Source: Linum tenue (taxonomy: Eukaryota; Streptophyta; Magnoliopsida; Malpighiales; Linaceae). From it: a stretch of DNA of 64,000 nucleotides. Under the pieces are notes generated by a model. The model made no database searches. It was not told the DNA's origin and saw only the letters and a program-made list of their open reading frames with translations. The stretch covers positions 46,831,134-46,895,133 of the forward strand of contig CAMGYJ010000010.1 in assembly GCA_946122785.1 (NCBI GenBank), read 5' to 3'. How positions within the stretch are numbered: position 1 is the stretch's first letter; each line of letters starts with the position of its first letter. The translations under genes were made by a program, and so were the position numbers. Shown piece by piece: positions 39,894 to 52,300 of the stretch.

Positions 39894-40865
39894 TCCGTCG
39901 TCGTATTGTTGCAATACGCATCACATATGTGAGGGAAAGATCATTCAAAGTTTCGGTTGGGTTGGATTGATTTCCGGTTAAGGGAGTGGTATGATATTTT
40001 GTATTTTGGGTTTTCGGATTATCGATGAAATTGTTTTGAATGTGGATTTAAATTCTTTATTGAGCAGAGAAGTCACGTACTCGAATCTTTATGATTACTG
40101 ATATCGATAGTTGATTTGATAAAAGTATGAAATTTGACAAAAGTATATTGGTGAATTTAGATATGTGCTATACATTAGGTTATAATGTAATTAAGATTAG
40201 TACTGTTGGAGTATCGTCCAACGACTCGAAGATTTATTATAATGAGCTAGTTCTCAATTAGTGATGGCAAACGAGTGGAACGGGCTAGGTGTGTCAGTAC
40301 TCATGCATATTCGTCTTATTTCGTTCGACCTGATTCTCGAATGAATTGACTAATGTCCACCCTTAATGATACATTTGCTATGTTAGATGAATTTCGACGA
40401 ATCAAAATCATGGATAATTATCGTACGGTTTAAGATTTAATAAAAGGATTATGGTCATTGAATTTATTTTCAGTTCTTATGGTATAGTTCTACACCCCCA
40501 TATATAATTGGGTGAGCTAATTAAGTAGCGGTCATTACGATGAAATATAGCTCGACGGCATCACCATGGATCAACCTGAAACAAACTCAACCGGTCCAAA
40601 ACTTTTACTGGATCGACCGACAAAGCAGCTTATTAGCTAGCGAAATGTTGGATGACTCAACTTTGCTTCATGGATCATTCTTTTTCCTCTTGTTTTTACT
40701 TGAATTTTAAAGAACATAGCAAGATGCTTAATTATGACAGGAACTAGCTAGCTAGTCGTTCATATCAATATATCCCCTTAAATGTAGTTCCATAAAATCA
40801 AAGCATAGCCCAGGAAATGAAACCAAACCCCCAGAATTACACACAGACGAATTACCAATATCACC
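39894..40865. other. intergenic, no gene seen
   Basis: AT-rich DNA between two family members; a weak TATA-like CATAAAATCA lies at about 40791. Nothing else recognised. Confidence 0.4.
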
Positions 40866-41276
40866 ATGCCTTCATCTCTCTCACCAGTACTCCTCTTCTC
40901 CCTCCTCGCCATCGTCATCGCCGTCGCCGCCACAACCGTCGCTAAAGCCGAGCCCGACCTAGGTTACATCTCGTCCCTCTGCGGCCGGCGACATGACCCC
41001 CACCCTCCCCGACTGAAGAGGCGTGCCATCCAAGCCACCGTCTCGGCGATCACAAACACGGTCCCAAGCGCCGTCGGCTTCTGCGACTCCATAAGGCAGA
41101 AACCGGCCATGCACGTTTTCGCGTCGTGCCCCTTCCACGTTGCTCAGGAAGACTGCACCAAGTGCCTCGAGTACGCGCAAGATCAGTTGATCAACTACTT
41201 GTGTAAAAGTCTCTACGGGGCGCAGATCGTTCTCAACGGTTGTATCTTGAGGTACGAGACCTACAAGTTCTGCTGA
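40866..41276 (+). CDS. secreted single-domain ginkbilobin-2/DUF26 cysteine-rich protein, group B (diverged)
   Basis: A 136-aa intronless protein, start context CACCATGCC. The signal peptide is 1 to about 28 (LLFSLLAIVIAVAATTVAKA). The mature start is EPDLGYISSLCGRRHD. Eight Cys (39, 73, 88, 97, 100, 113, 126, 136) with the exact hallmark C88-X8-C97-X2-C100 (PFHVAQED). The C-terminal block is SLYGAQIVLNGCILRYETYKFC. It joins group-B-type N-terminal features to the YETYKFC end of groups A and C and lies between two group C genes, so it may be closest to the ancestral form. Confidence 0.92.
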   Translation: MPSSLSPVLLFSLLAIVIAVAATTVAKAEPDLGYISSLCGRRHDPHPPRLKRRAIQATVSAITNTVPSAVGFCDSIRQKPAMHVFASCPFHVAQEDCTKCLEYAQDQLINYLCKSLYGAQIVLNGCILRYETYKFC

Positions 41277-41532
41277 AGCAGCGTGCGTCGTCGTCGGAAA
41301 CGAGTATTATTGGTAATCTGGAAGGATAAAATTTCATCGCTCTCTTTGAGTTCGAATATGAGAGTTGTGGTTGTGGTTGTGGAAGAATGGCGTAAAGTTT
41401 CCTAAGCGAAAGTGTTACTCTTTTTTTTTTTTTTTTAGTTTTCGTGAAGAATAATAATAGTTGCATGTTATATATGTAACGAATGATGTTTGGTTTGGCA
41501 ATGATGTGCATGTATTCAACAGTATGGGGAGC

Positions 41533-42356
41533 GGATCAGGTCAGTAACTCTATGATCAGTAACCATGAGTAACCTGTCCACATCAGCATGACATCAGTAG
41601 CTTCTCTCTGCTATAAAGTCTTTTATCTTTTCCCTTCAATCTTTAACGGACGATTTCTCTCTCGTTTTAAGTGGAAATTTAATTTTTTTGCACAGTTAAA
41701 TCAGATTTAATATGCTCTTCAAAATGATATCCACTTTGATATATTTTTAGTACAAAAAAAAAATCGAATAATTTTTTACCAGTCACTACCATATGGTATG
41801 CTCCAATTTAGTACCATATGGTAAGAAAGCATACCATGATGGTATGAACATACCAATATGTTAAGAAGGTTGAACACTTGATAGTAGGAGTATATTAACT
41901 GTCATTTACGACTTTCATCATTGTTTGCCACAAGTTACCAATCACATACCATAGTGGTAAAGTATGGTAATTTTTTATCCAGTATTTTTTTTTTCACCCA
42001 AAAATTTATAGATCCAATAGATCATGATGAACTCGTTCCTTCTGAGCAAACGTTTTCAAAAACGACTTAAAAACGAAGAAGTTACCATATGGTATGTAGT
42101 TGGTAAAAAAAAGTTTCTCGAAATATATTGAAATTTGATCTCATTTTGTAGACACAACGCACTCGTTCCCGTCTGTGCAAAAAAAAATTGAAATCCGAGT
42201 TAGAACGAAGAAGATAAGAGCCAATTAAGAAAACTAGGGAAAATAAAATGTCTTTAATTGACAACTCTTAGATCTGAATTTTCTGGACCCACTTAAATTT
42301 AAAGGTCCAAATTTAGTTGCTCATAGGTTAGTAACCATTGGTTACTTACCCTATCC
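41533..42356. mobile_element. long-TIR foldback/MITE with ACCATATGGT palindromes
   Basis: The left end GGATCAGGTCAGTAAC and the reverse complement of the right end GGATAGGGTAAGTAAC are similar. Further in, TTTAATTTTTTTGCACAG on the left is matched by an inverted CTGTGCAAAAAAAAATTG on the right, so the inverted repeats are long but imperfect. The middle has five or more ACCATATGGTA-type palindromes (41789-41845, 42083). I see no clear target-site duplication. Confidence 0.5.
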
Positions 42357-44098
42357 AAAGTTCAGTGTCGGCCGGGCTAGGTAATAGTACAACTGTACAA
42401 GCTAGTGTTATACTGGGCTCAAACATAATTAAGTGACTGGGCCGTGGCGCGAGGGAAAAAAAAAACAAATCGGGCCGAACGTCTTGATTAGCGATAGGCT
42501 TTTCGCCCAATAGGAGTATAGTTGTGGGCTTGTGGCGTGTGGGAAAAAAAAAAAACAAATCTGGCCAAACAAAAAACGGATACGTTTTTGTTATTTTTGT
42601 TATATAATGACACTGGGTATGGTTTTAACTGTTTTGCAAAGGAAAGTCAACACTCAACACGTCATAATTCATTCAACATGCTCGAAGGTGCTACCCCGTT
42701 TGTTCTCGAGTTATTGGGATCAACTGGTTCATGACACTTAGTTCCATGATTCCATCCCAAATACTGCGGCGCCTTAGCATTTTACTACGAAAAAAAATGG
42801 GCATACTTTCTTTTCTCTAGAGGAAGATTTTGAGAAGAGAGGAAGAAGTGGCAGACAACCTGTTTGATTAGAAAAGAATGAGTCTAATATAGGAATGCAT
42901 AACCGGAACTATACTAATAACAACTAACAACTATACAACTAGATAGAATGATCGTCAGTTTACAAGTTGTAACGATTTCTTAAGAGTCGTGTTGAATGTC
43001 AAACCAACCAAACAAGAGTCAAGACAACCATACAAGAGTCAAGACAAAAGTAGAATGTCAAGACAAAAGTAGAACCATACAAGAGTCAAGACAAAAGTAG
43101 AATGTCAAACCAACCAAACAGGATATATATAGGAGTCTTACTATATAAACTATAAAGTGGAAGTGCACTTACAAATGGATATATAATTAACAATCCGGTT
43201 AGAATCCATTCAGGATGAAGAACTAATGTGAGAATTTTCGTGCATTACAAAAAAACCAGTCAAAACTAAAAGATAAATGGAAGGAGGCAAAACCAAGAGT
43301 TGTTTTTTTTGTGTAAGGCGGCATGTAATTGAGTGGTTAAGTACCATACATAGAGCGCTCTCCAACAACTCGAGTTATTGAGACTTGGTCTAGCTAGCAG
43401 TGAGTCAAATACTTAAGTTATCCACGATCTTTCATCCCTTGATGTTTGCGCACATATTATGAATTCGCCTGTTGACAGCTTTCTCATCATTGTGAAGTTG
43501 ATTACTTTGCTCGTAGAAGTGATCAGATGGTTACCATAGTAATTACCAAACCAATTAAACTTGAATTCTATTAACCATGAAATACAATATCACAACCAAA
43601 TCGTTCAAACCAATACAACAATCAAATTAACCAAACTAATTTTTTTGTCGGTTTGGCTAATTAGGCGGCAGTATGTTGTTGTCTACAATCTTCACAAACA
43701 AATAAAGTGACATGAATAATGAGCTTTGTTTTATTTTATGGGTTCAAAAATGGAGAAATGTTTTGACTTTTTAGTAGGTATGAGTATATAATACATTAAC
43801 TATATAGCTAGTTGGTTTGTTTGGTTAGCTATAACCAAACCACCTACACCCAAAAAAAAAAGCTAAAAAATTTAAACAAACCAAATCAAATTATCCAAAT
43901 GAATCAAATTATCCGAATACTATTGATATAAATAATTACCACGATAAGTCGATAACCACACCGTTTGAAACTCCTGCCTGCTCTCAATCGATGCTAGATG
44001 CCAACGTTTGTTCTCTTCTTCCATTCAAATTGCAGGACAGTATGGGTCTGTCATCTCATCTCTCTCCCTACTCGTATTATCTTTTCATATACCTACAG
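42357..44098. other. intergenic with short tandem repeats, no gene seen
   Basis: Bases about 42996-43125 are an irregular repeat of CCATACAAGAGTCAAGACAA and AAGTAGAATGTCAA units. SINE-like fragments lie at 42695-42745 (CTCGAGTTATTGGGATCAAC) and 43355-43400. Two GGGAAAAAAAAAA words lie in similar TGG(C/G)GCG contexts at about 42455 and 42540. Confidence 0.5.
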
Positions 44099-44107
44099 AC
44101 ATAAATA
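44099..44107 (+). promoter_or_regulatory. possible TATA box of the group C gene at 44325
   Basis: ATAAATAGT, about 220 bp before the chosen ATG, which is a long leader for this family; a closer box may exist that I do not recognise. Confidence 0.35.
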
Positions 44108-44324
44108 GTTAAATATGGTCCCATCTTTTATTGCATGCATCGAGCATTATTTGCTTTCTGGCCCCCATCCTGCAAACTATATTTACTCGAAGCCCACCCT
44201 AACTTTTGTACTTGTGCTCATAATTTTCAATAAATTCACCACCACCACTTATTATCTATATCCATTTTTTCGTCCCTCGCCTTTCTTCACCATTGGGAAA
44301 AGCTCTGAAAATTCTCATAATAAG

Positions 44325-44804
44325 ATGGGCAGGACGACGACGACTTCTTCTTCTTCTTCTTCATCCATCCTCGTCGTTGTTGCAGCATTATTATTCATCA
44401 TCTTTAGCGACGGAAGCTGGACCGTCGTCGCGGAAAGTCCTCCCAACACGGACAAGGTTGCCTCTGGATGCGGCCCGTTGGTCGACCACCGGCCCGAAAC
44501 GAGAGCCCAAGCGTTGAGGTCCATAAACCATGCGATTGAACAGGCCGCAACCGCGGCCCGCCGTAATACCTCGTGGACTAGTGGGCCGTCGTCAAAAGTC
44601 GTCGCCTTTGCTAATTGTTCCGTCGCGCTTACGGCGGCTGGTTGCAAAAAGTGTCTCAACGAGGCTCAGTTCAGGGTGATTAACGTCGAGTGCCCGTACG
44701 TGTTTGGAGGCTGGATCGAGCTTGTCGATTGTAACGTGCGGTACGACGTCGTGGTGATTACTTCGTTTTATACTCAAGCTCAGAGGTGGAGTTACTTGCT
44801 GTAA
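44325..44804 (+). CDS. secreted single-domain ginkbilobin-2/DUF26 protein, group C, with six Cys and altered C-terminus
   Basis: A 159-aa protein from the ATG at 44325; the frame is open 70 codons further upstream, but homology starts only here. After a Ser run, the signal peptide core is SILVVVAALLFIIFSDG (cut about 36). Only six mature Cys remain (49, 98, 107, 110, 123, 136), including the exact hallmark C98-X8-C107-X2-C110. The second Cys of its sisters is Ser (NTC to NTS, residues 81-83, making a glycosylation sequon) and the last Cys is lost, because the end YDTYKFCE is replaced by a longer tail with no Cys. The joint loss suggests these two Cys are disulfide partners in the family. Confidence 0.85.
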   Translation: MGRTTTTSSSSSSSILVVVAALLFIIFSDGSWTVVAESPPNTDKVASGCGPLVDHRPETRAQALRSINHAIEQAATAARRNTSWTSGPSSKVVAFANCSVALTAAGCKKCLNEAQFRVINVECPYVFGGWIELVDCNVRYDVVVITSFYTQAQRWSYLL

Positions 44805-47800
44805 GTTGAGTTCAACCCTAACATTTTTTTTTTATATAAGGGTGACATCGCTTTATGTTGAAGATCAGCGGTAGAACCGCTAGATCGAGCTGTCTCTCGT
44901 TAGTTCCATGTAATAATGTGACTTATAGTCACGATAAGTGTCGATAATAATGTTCTTATTTAAAATTATTATAGTATATTTAATATAAGCTTTGGTAAAA
45001 AAGTAATAACATGATAGGCGCGCGGTTGGAACCCGCAAAGTGTAATGAAATAAACCGGTTCGATCCGGGTGTAATAATATTTTTTTTTATTTTAATATTT
45101 CGTTTGGTCTGCTATTACATGATTGTGGCGTTTTATTTGAACGATGACAACTATGAATACGTTGGAAAAAAATTTGGTACTATTGGGACATACAACTGCA
45201 ACATCAGCAACTAACCTTGTGCAACTAGTTTTTTTTCTTGCTCTATGTCCATGGCATGAGTAGGAGAAGAACAAATGGAGATTGCTTTTCATGGGCTTGT
45301 CTTGAAACCTCGCTCCCGAAATGGGCCGCATTTTTCCAGTTCTTACGGCCTTCAGTCAAGTGGACCAGCAGCTATTTTGGGCCACTGAAACGAAAGCCCA
45401 GTTGGAAAAGGATGGGTAGGCGTACAGTCTGGGAAATTGGAAGGCCTGTCTTGGAAAGGTTAGGGGGGTAAGCCGGGGAAAGTTGGCCTTCCCCGTTTAA
45501 CAAAGGCCCAACGAAGCTTCTCCTCCATTTATTCGAAGGCCCAAAGAAACTTAAAATTCGGCCCATCGACGAGATTTCATAAAAACTAGTAGACTAAAAT
45601 AAAATGCGCAATGGGTTGCCAGCCTGCTGTGTCACTAGAAACTCGAGAACTGAATCAATCTGTACGGTAGTATTAGTTATCTATTTAATTATAGACATAA
45701 GACAGAAATCGAATATAAAGTTGTACTTAATGGCGTGTTTGATTAAGTTTTGGAAGTTATTGATGACAGATGTAATTAAGATGACAGTACTTGAGCAGAA
45801 AATATGCTAAGTACCTTCTGTACGTACAGCCCACGGTGCATGAGGAAAAGGTTACTTGTCCCCTAAGAAATCCATATAAATTGCTTAATTCTTTTTTTTT
45901 CATTTATAAGTTATAACATCTCATTTCCACCCACATTCATTGTTAGTCAAGCATAATTTTATTTTCCTGTATTGGTTTCTCGCTCTCTTGCAATCTTTAT
46001 TTAGAGAAGTTCAGAGTTCGAAATTAATGAACTTATTTGTCTGCGTACTTAGCACTCATGTATCAAATTAAGGTATAACGAAATATGCAATTGACAAAGT
46101 AAAAAAGTAAAAAAATGTATATTTTCGTAGTTCATTCTCACGATGTGTATTAGATAGTATACAGGTAAGAGAAATCAATTTCACTATAATGATCATTATG
46201 CATATTTTGAAAGAATTCTATAGTAGATTTTATATAGACACCTTCAATACGTCTGTGACCCCTCAATCGTCGGAAAATCATATTTAAGTTATAGCAACAA
46301 TTGATATTTCGTGGAAATGGAAGGGACCAAGTTGGTAACTTGAGATGTCAAATAATTAATTAGACAACCATGCATCCAACCTTAAACTAAATATTTAATT
46401 ATTTTTAAATACCATTTGTATTTATCTATGATTTTTTGGGGTACTTCGTCCCATCTTGGTCCTTGGACCGGGGAACCCATACACATGGGCATCACTAATG
46501 CTTGGCAGAAAAATTATTTATTTAGAAATTAAGGTGAAATTACCACACAAAAAATATAATTAATTGATTTTTTTTTTGTTTAATTCACAAATCAAGAACT
46601 CAAACATATTAAAATGGATTAAAGGAAGGATGGTCACAAACTTCCTCATTGGGAAGAGATGATGAATTTTGAAGGATGGTCAACAAAACTCAGCACAAGA
46701 CCACGTGCATACACACCAATTCATGGGGGGGAAATCCCCTATAAAAATATGCAAAATACTAATTGAATTTTATTATGCAATTTAAGAAAAGAAGAGAAAG
46801 ACAAAAAGGAAATTTTTGTGGCATTTGATTTTTATATTTTTCACTCTAGTGGTATTACCACTAGATCAAGTCGTAGTTTTATTGAAACTTATTTGATCAT
46901 TAATATGGGTTAGCATGCTCTTTTGCACTTTATTTCTTACCCATAAATTAAATAAATCAATAATTAGTTAACAAATCATCCGCAATAACCATGATAAAAT
47001 TTGAACAAATGATTTTTTATTATTTAAAATGAATGCAATTAATATGGGGTACCACATATATCCACAGTATTGTTTCCTTTATGTTTCTTTCTCTTTTTAT
47101 CCATGGAGTATACGAATGTACCTTTTGTAGTTATGATGAGATTGGGACTTGGTAGTGGAGATGGATGGTCCAAACTTGAATGAACCAGACCATGGAACAA
47201 TTTAAGGGAAACAAAAGAAAGATGTCAAGCTATACTATACATATTTGATGGCATACAAATTCAAACTTTCACATCCATGCTCACACTTTGAGTAATTAGC
47301 CAATAGAGATTGTGCGTAGTCTGAATCTAAATGTAAACCTATATGCGTGTCATCGATGATCCCTCTACGAGCTAAATAGTCGATCAGAAAGTTGTCATGA
47401 TCTGTATCGATGTGAGAAGTCCCAATTATCAGGTCTCGTAGAAGGAGACTACTGTATTGAGTAGTTAGTCAATAGAGAACGTTCGGATCGTACTCCGTAA
47501 CTAAATATGAAACATATATATATGTATATCGATGACCCTTTACGAGCCAAAACAATCGATCAAAATATTGTTCTCTGTATTAAAGTGAAAAAGGGAGTAA
47601 TTAATGATGTCGTATTAGTACGGTTAACACTGTTGTCTATAGGAGTTAAGTACAAGAGTAGAGGTAGGAAAGAAGACACTAATTTTTGCTAGGGCATGGC
47701 CCCATGTCCACATGTTGGCCCTTTGGTGTTTGTGTTCATCTTGCGATTCATTTTCTGCCACACCTACATGAATTCGTATACTATTGTGTTTTCTTGTCAT

Positions 47801-49390
47801 TGCCACTATGCATTCATGTTAGTTGGAGATTAATAGCAAAGCTAACTATAGGGTTTTGTGGTAAAATTCGCTTCTCATCATTCGCCTCTGTCTTGGTTGT
47901 GAGGATTGTAAAGTCGTACTGGTGGATGTATCGGAAAAGTCTATGTATTGAAATCGTGATTTGATGTTTCATATCGTTAAAATCTCATAGCGGCTTGGAC
48001 TCCAATGGACAGTTCCCCGATTGGACCGCTGATACGATTTGGTTTTGTAAACACTGCTTGATTGTACAAAACAAGAAGATGAAACGATAGGGGATTGATC
48101 ATGATCCACTAATTTCTTGGCAATCCTTGGCATTTGAACTATTCCAAATGAATCTAAACTCTTTTTCTCCGACTTTCATTCGATATCCCTTCAGATCAAA
48201 ATGTTAGGTTCGAGTCCTCATAGACTCTCTCAGCTATGAGCAACAGTCCAACGTTTAGCGCCTGATCCAACGATGCACTCAACTCAGTAAACACATTCTC
48301 ACAAAAGAGTTGTAAGCACCATAATCGAGTTGATCTAATTGTACCAAGGAAGGACCAGGATGGAATGAGAACAGATAAATGAAAGCAGCCAGTTAGCTAA
48401 GCCAAACCAGCCTTGTATCCATCCTTAAGACCATGATTGCAAATACAAAATAAGAAGCTTTCCCCCACTTAGTCACCATCAAAACTGAGGTCACTCATGC
48501 TCATGGGTTCATGGCAGTCAGTTAGATCCCTTTTTTTCCTCCCAATGATTCTTCCCCTACAACATATAATCCTGAATCCCACAACCACCACCTCAAAATC
48601 AGTTCTTTCACATAGAATCAGCTCATAAACCATACATCATTTGTGTTTTCTTTCTTTCTTTTTTTCCTCCAAAAAGTGATTCGTAAACGAAAGAACATAT
48701 TACACGCCAAAATTAATTCGAAAGTTTTGAGGATTCATAGAACAATGACATGAACTCATTTAGAGGTTTTCGCAAGGGATCAGTGAAGATATTTGCATTC
48801 ATACAAAATTTCGTGCTTAAACATAGATACGATCAGACCTAGATTATGCATTCAACATGATATATCACACTTGATTTTTGCGTTCAATAGAATTACATGA
48901 TAGACCAATTACTACAATAAGACCGTAACATGCAATAATATTTACAAAATTATCACCGTGTGCCCTCCTCTCACAAGCAGAGTGGCAATGACATTAAAAT
49001 GACAAATGATTGATGATGAACAAAGAGAAAGTGAAGGAAGTCACCATGAGATTTTCTTAAAGCTGGAAAACTGTGTATTTACAACATTTATCACAAGAGA
49101 GATTTGGCAGAAGAGACCAAAAGGAGGCAAACAATGAGAGGGAGAAAAGAGAGATTTTTAGACTGTTCCAAGCTCCTCTCAGCTACTAAACATTGATATA
49201 CACATACACATTAAAATGGTTGATCAAGAACAAAAAAGATTACACCTTCTCCCCCCTTTCTTCTTCTTCTTCTTCCCACTTTTCTTCTTTCATCTCCAAA
49301 AGAATCCGCCTGGAAAATTGATTTCAAGAGACAGAGAAGAAGAAGAGAAAGACTCTCTCTGTCTCTCTCTCTCTCACGAACTCTTTTTCA
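44805..49390. other. intergenic between the cluster and BRI1, no gene seen
   Basis: AT-rich. Bases 45240-45560 are richer in GC with repeated GGCCCA/TGGGCC words (TCP-type) but no gene. Bases 49196-49390 (CT-rich, ending at the stop of BRI1) are likely its 3' untranslated region. A pair of related blocks of about 100 bp lies at about 47290-47420 and 47460-47560 (AGTTAGTCAATAGAGA..., CGATGACCC/CGATGATCC). Confidence 0.45.
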
Positions 49391-52300
49391 TTATTCCTGC
49401 AACTGCTTCCCTACTACTTCAGGCGCTTCCTTTATCTCCACCATATCACCAAACCCACCACTAACCACAACATCATCGTCCTCCCCGGCCACGATGCTCG
49501 ACTGCGAACCCGCCTGGATTTCCTTGAACATCGCCATCACCTGGATCATCGTCGGCCTCCTCCAATGCCGGTCGTCGAGGCAAGCACACGCCACTTTTAG
49601 ATGCTGCAGCAGCTCGATCTCGACGCTCGGATCCTCCTTCATCAACAAGGGATCGAACACGTCGCTTATCTTCAACTTGGCATGCTGCTTCACCCACCCG
49701 ACCAAGTTGTTGTCCCCGAAATCAGCTGAATCCGTCGGTCTCCTGCCCGTCAGCAGCTCGAGCAACACGACACCGTAACTGTACACGTCGCCCTTTACCG
49801 AACACCGGAAGCTCTGGTAGTACTCGGGAGGGACGTATCCCGGTGTCCCCGCCAGCGTGCTCACGCTGAGATGAGTGTCCATGGCGGACATCAACCTCGC
49901 CATACCGAAATCAGACACCCGTGCGTCCAGATTCTCGTCGAGCAGCACGTTGCTCGACTTCATGTCTCTGTGAATGATGTGTGGGATGCAGTTGTGGTGG
50001 AGAAATGCGAGGCCTCTCGCTGCACCGATGGCGATCTTTCTCCTCGCGTTCCAATCGAGCTTTATCCCGGCTTTCCTCTGGTCGTGAAGAACATCTTCCA
50101 AGCTTCCATACTTCATGTACTCATAGACCAGCAGCCTCTCTTCCCCTACCTTGCAGTAGCCGAGCAATGGGACGAGGTTCCGGTGCTTGATCTTCCCGAT
50201 GGTCTCCATCTCGGCGGTGAACTCTCGATCCCCCTGACCACTTATGTGGATCAGTTTCTTGATTGCCACGACACTCCCGTCTTTCAACTGTGCTTTGTAC
50301 ACATCACCAAACCCTCCTGAACCGATGAGGCTGTCGTTGTGGAACCCATTGGTAGCCTTCAGAAGATCGGCAAATGTCAGGCTTCGTAGCGGTCTCTCGA
50401 ACGTGGCCAGGTTGATGCTCAATGCTTCTCGTGCTCCGGTCAACTTCCAGCTCGTGTTGGGGTTCCCCGAATGAGAATGATTCTCCATGAACACATCGAG
50501 AGCCGATTCCTTCTTCTTCCTCCTCCGTTTCTTGGCTTCGATGGAGATCAGAACCACGGCGAAGATACAGAACAAGGCGAATAACAATCCCATTGCCACA
50601 CTGCCAGCTAAAGAGGCTTGTCGCCTGTGAGACTTCTGATGCAGAGAGGTGGCAGCAGCAGGCCTCCGATCACACGGTGGGAGAGGGATACCACAGAGAC
50701 CCGAGTTGTTGATAAAGCTACGAGCTTGGAACGTCTCGAACTGGCCCATTTCGGGGATCGTCCCATTCAAATCATTGCTCGACATGTCGATTTCAGTCAA
50801 CAGGGAAAGCCCAGTCATGGAGTTTGGTATCGAACCTTGGAGTTCATTGTTGGAGAGGTCCAAAATGTTGAGTCCCTTCAAGTCACCAAGCTCCTGAGGG
50901 ATGTCGCCAGAGATGTTATTGTGAGCCAAATTCAGAATGTAGAGATAAGACATTGTTCCGATCTCCTTCGGGATGGTACCCGTCAACAGATTGTAAGAGA
51001 GGTCGAGGAAGATCATCGACCCGTTATCATTGAAAGTCGGCTGAGTGTGACCTCCATAGATTCTGGTGAAGTTGCAAGGATGGCGAATGGAGATTCTGTC
51101 TAGATTCTCCGGCCTAATCCCTGCGAATTCGAGCAGGTTCCCGGTCCCATGACAGTGATCGGAGTGGTCGTTCTTCAAGTAGACATACCTCTTCCCGGTA
51201 ATGAAGTTGACTGCAATGTTGCCCGATTGCTTGAAGAGCTCCGGCGGGATTGTACCATTGAGGTAATTGCTGTTGAGGTCCAGCCATATCAAGCTCTTGC
51301 AGTCGCCGAGCTCCGGAGGGATTCGGCCAATAAGGGAGTTGTTGCTTAGCTTGAGAATGGCGAGGCTGGAGAGCTGGCCGATCGACGGCGGGATTTCGCC
51401 CGTGAACTTGTTGTTTGACAGGGAAATCCAGTTCAAATTTGTGCAGCTGCTAATGCTGGCAGGGATGGTACCTGAGAGCTCGTTGAAGTCGAGAATCAGA
51501 GTCTCGAGAGTTTTGATTGACATAATCTCCAGAGGGATTTCGCCATGGAGCTGGTTGAACCAGAGCTTCAAATCCTTGAGGTTATGGAGCGAGCCCAAGC
51601 TGGGAGGGATTGTTCCCGTGAGGTAGTTGAAGCTCAAATGGAGAGATGTGAGCTGCGAGCAGTTGCTCAATGCCGGAGGAATTGCGCCGGTGAACTGATT
51701 ATTCTGAAGATAGAGCTCCTTCAATCCTCCATTCGGGTTATTGGAGCAGAGCGTACCCGGGATTTGACCCTCTAATTCATTCGAGCTAAGATCTAGAGAC
51801 TCCAAATTGGGCATTTCGGAGAAGGAATCGGATAACCCACCGACGAAATTGTTGTAAGACAAATCAATCTTCTTCAAACTGCTGATTTTCAAGAGAACAG
51901 ACAGAGGGATTTCGCCGGTGAAATTGTTGACGGAAATGTCGAGACTTTCCAGTGAAGTGCAAGAAGCCAGAGATGGAGGGACAGAGCCAGAGAGGTTATT
52001 GGTAGAGAGATCGAGAGTAACGAGACCTGGACAAGCCGAATTGACGAGCTGCGAAGGAATCCCGCCGTGGAAATCGTTTCCGGCGAGGGAAATGAACTTC
52101 AGGTTCGCCGCCGGGATTCCCGCCGGGATTGGACCGGAGAACAGGTTGGTGGAGACGTTGAGGTAGCTGAGCTTGGCGCACGGCTTAATTGCAGCGGCGA
52201 GATCGCCGGAGAATTTGTTCCCGGAGATGTCGAGGTGTTCCAAAACAGAGCAATCCCCGAGGGCAGGAAGCCCGCCGCCGGTGAAATTGTTCGCCGATAT

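Noticed and set aside
39459..39914. 151-aa open frame on the minus strand over gene 39468
   Set aside because: Mirror of a GC-biased coding region. The plus strand has a signal peptide and the family motif; the minus frame has no domain.
44115..44324. Upstream extension of gene 44325
   Set aside because: No homology to sister genes and a second hydrophobic stretch unlike any signal peptide of the family; the start at 44325 fits the group C pattern.
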